Source of the DNA: DASXMX01 sp036794395
Lineage (GTDB): Bacteria; Planctomycetota; Phycisphaerae; Tepidisphaerales; Tepidisphaeraceae
Length of the DNA stretch: 8,316 bases
Direction: 5' to 3'
Assembly (NCBI GenBank): GCA_036794395.1
Contig: DAIRGS010000308.1
Coordinates: forward strand, 1-8,316
In this document: piece by piece, positions 7,948-8,316 of the stretch
Position numbering within the stretch: position 1 is the first letter of the stretch
Layout: every line of letters starts with the position of its first letter
Translations under genes and position numbers: made by a program
The notes under the pieces: model-generated
What the model was told of the DNA's origin: nothing
What the model saw: the letters and a program-made list of their open reading frames with translations, nothing else
Databases searched by the model: none

Positions 7948-8111
7948 GCCGGGAGGGTAAGGGTTTTGGGGGAAAAGAAAAGAAGGGTGGGATGAGCTTG
8001 TGCGGGGGTGAGCAATAATGGAAGAAATTCGAATGACGAACGCCAGGCAATGGACTTGGGAGGTCAAGCGGCCCGGCAAGGTGTGTGACACTTGCGGCGG
8101 GTGTTTTGTGG

Positions 8112-8131
8112 CATGGGCATCCTTGCCCATG
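8112..8131. repeat. Inverted repeat with 8-bp perfect arms
   Basis: CATGGGCA and TGCCCATG flank a 4-base loop (TCCT). There is no T-run on either side, so it does not look like a standard intrinsic terminator. It directly touches the next palindrome. Confidence 0.8.
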
Positions 8132-8149
8132 GTGCGTGCATGCACGCAC
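8132..8149. repeat. 18-bp perfect palindrome
   Basis: GTGCGTGCATGCACGCAC is identical to its own reverse complement, with no spacer. It abuts the 8112-8131 inverted repeat. It may be an operator-like site or part of a dispersed repeat element. Confidence 0.85.
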
Positions 8150-8235
8150 GTCGGCGGTGTTCCGCCGAATCAGTAATCGTTTGGATGAGCAATCTGCATG
8201 CGAGAATCTCCAACCGTCGCTGGCGCGATTGTTTT

Positions 8236-8252
8236 ATCGGCCTACGGCCGAT
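8236..8252. repeat. Hairpin with 7-bp arms and 3-base loop
   Basis: ATCGGCC and GGCCGAT flank TAC. It is followed 15 bases later by a second hairpin, a paired layout reminiscent of REP-like dispersed elements. Confidence 0.75.
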
Positions 8253-8267
8253 GGCTACGGTGTACCG

Positions 8268-8281
8268 CAGCCCACGGGCTG
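8268..8281. repeat. Hairpin with 6-bp arms and 2-base loop
   Basis: CAGCCC and GGGCTG flank AC. It forms the second half of the hairpin pair that begins at 8236. Confidence 0.7.
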
Positions 8282-8316
8282 TCTTCGACCCTGAGGCTCT
8301 CTTCGAGCCTGAGCCT
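8282..8316. repeat. Imperfect 18-bp tandem repeat cut by the window edge
   Basis: Unit one (8282-8299) starts TCTTCGACCCTGAGG and unit two (8300-8316) starts TCTTCGAGCCTGAGC. The units differ at only a few positions. More copies may follow beyond the window. Confidence 0.65.

Larger units (their letters stand above)
7948..8316. other. Gene-free region upstream of the aminotransferase
   Basis: No convincing gene lies in these 369 bases. The part next to the aminotransferase is purine-rich on the plus strand, so the leader of that gene is a C/T tract, with no clear promoter visible. From 8112 to the window end, short hairpins and repeats dominate (listed separately), suggesting a repeat-bearing intergenic spacer. 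Confidence 0.6.

Noticed and set aside
8025..8050. Stretch resembling the GAATGACGAA-type intergenic repeats of some planctomycetes
   Set aside because: Only one partial copy is visible, too little to call a repeat.
7948..8145. 66-residue N-terminal extension of the aminotransferase
   Set aside because: The frame is open, but the family start MEVKLLDLQDQY begins at 7947, the extension is rich in Pro, His and Ser with no family match, and its DNA contains palindromic repeats.
8282..8316. Possible CRISPR array start
   Set aside because: The 18-bp units touch each other without spacers and are imperfect, and no cas gene is present.

Overview
The window is moderately GC-rich bacterial DNA (mostly about 60% GC by eye) whose four protein genes all lie on the minus strand. 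Gene style suggests the PVC group, most likely Planctomycetota. The pointers are a long GAP1-N2-type protein beside a zinc-ribbon GTPase, a DegT-family sugar aminotransferase without a Shine-Dalgarno site, and intergenic DNA rich in short hairpins. This placement is an impression from familiar protein wording, not a proof.

Read in the direction of transcription (right to left), bases 7948-8316 hold no gene but a cluster of small palindromes and an 18-bp tandem repeat. Next comes a complete DegT/DnrJ/EryC1/StrS aminotransferase (6850-7947), probably making an amino sugar for a surface glycan. A 253-bp intergenic gap (6597-6849) follows, with a plausible promoter, a small inverted repeat and a perfect 13-bp tandem duplication.

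The rest of the window is a compact three-gene operon. Gene 1 (5088-6596) is a soluble GTPase-like protein with N-terminal zinc ribbons. Gene 2 (2579-5056) starts with a domain I read as GAP1-N2 (GTPase-associated protein 1, N-terminal type 2), then has one membrane span, a disordered linker and a cysteine-containing outer domain. Gene 3 (21-2573) is a long helical protein with one membrane span in the middle and no recognised family. The gaps are 31 bp and 5 bp, and each of the three chosen starts has a readable Shine-Dalgarno site.

GAP1-type proteins and their GTPases are known from computational work on NTP-dependent conflict (defence-like) systems in developmentally complex bacteria. The simplest model is that the cytosolic GTPase binds or switches the GAP1-N2 head, and the two single-span proteins carry the state across the membrane. 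No obvious toxin, nuclease or protease domain is visible, so an effector, if there is one, may lie beyond the left edge or be one of the unrecognised domains. The strongest unexplained signal is a sharp drop in GC (about 35-40% in sampled lines, against 67-73% in the 5' part of the same gene) covering exactly the outer domain of gene 2. This suggests that the outer domain was swapped in.
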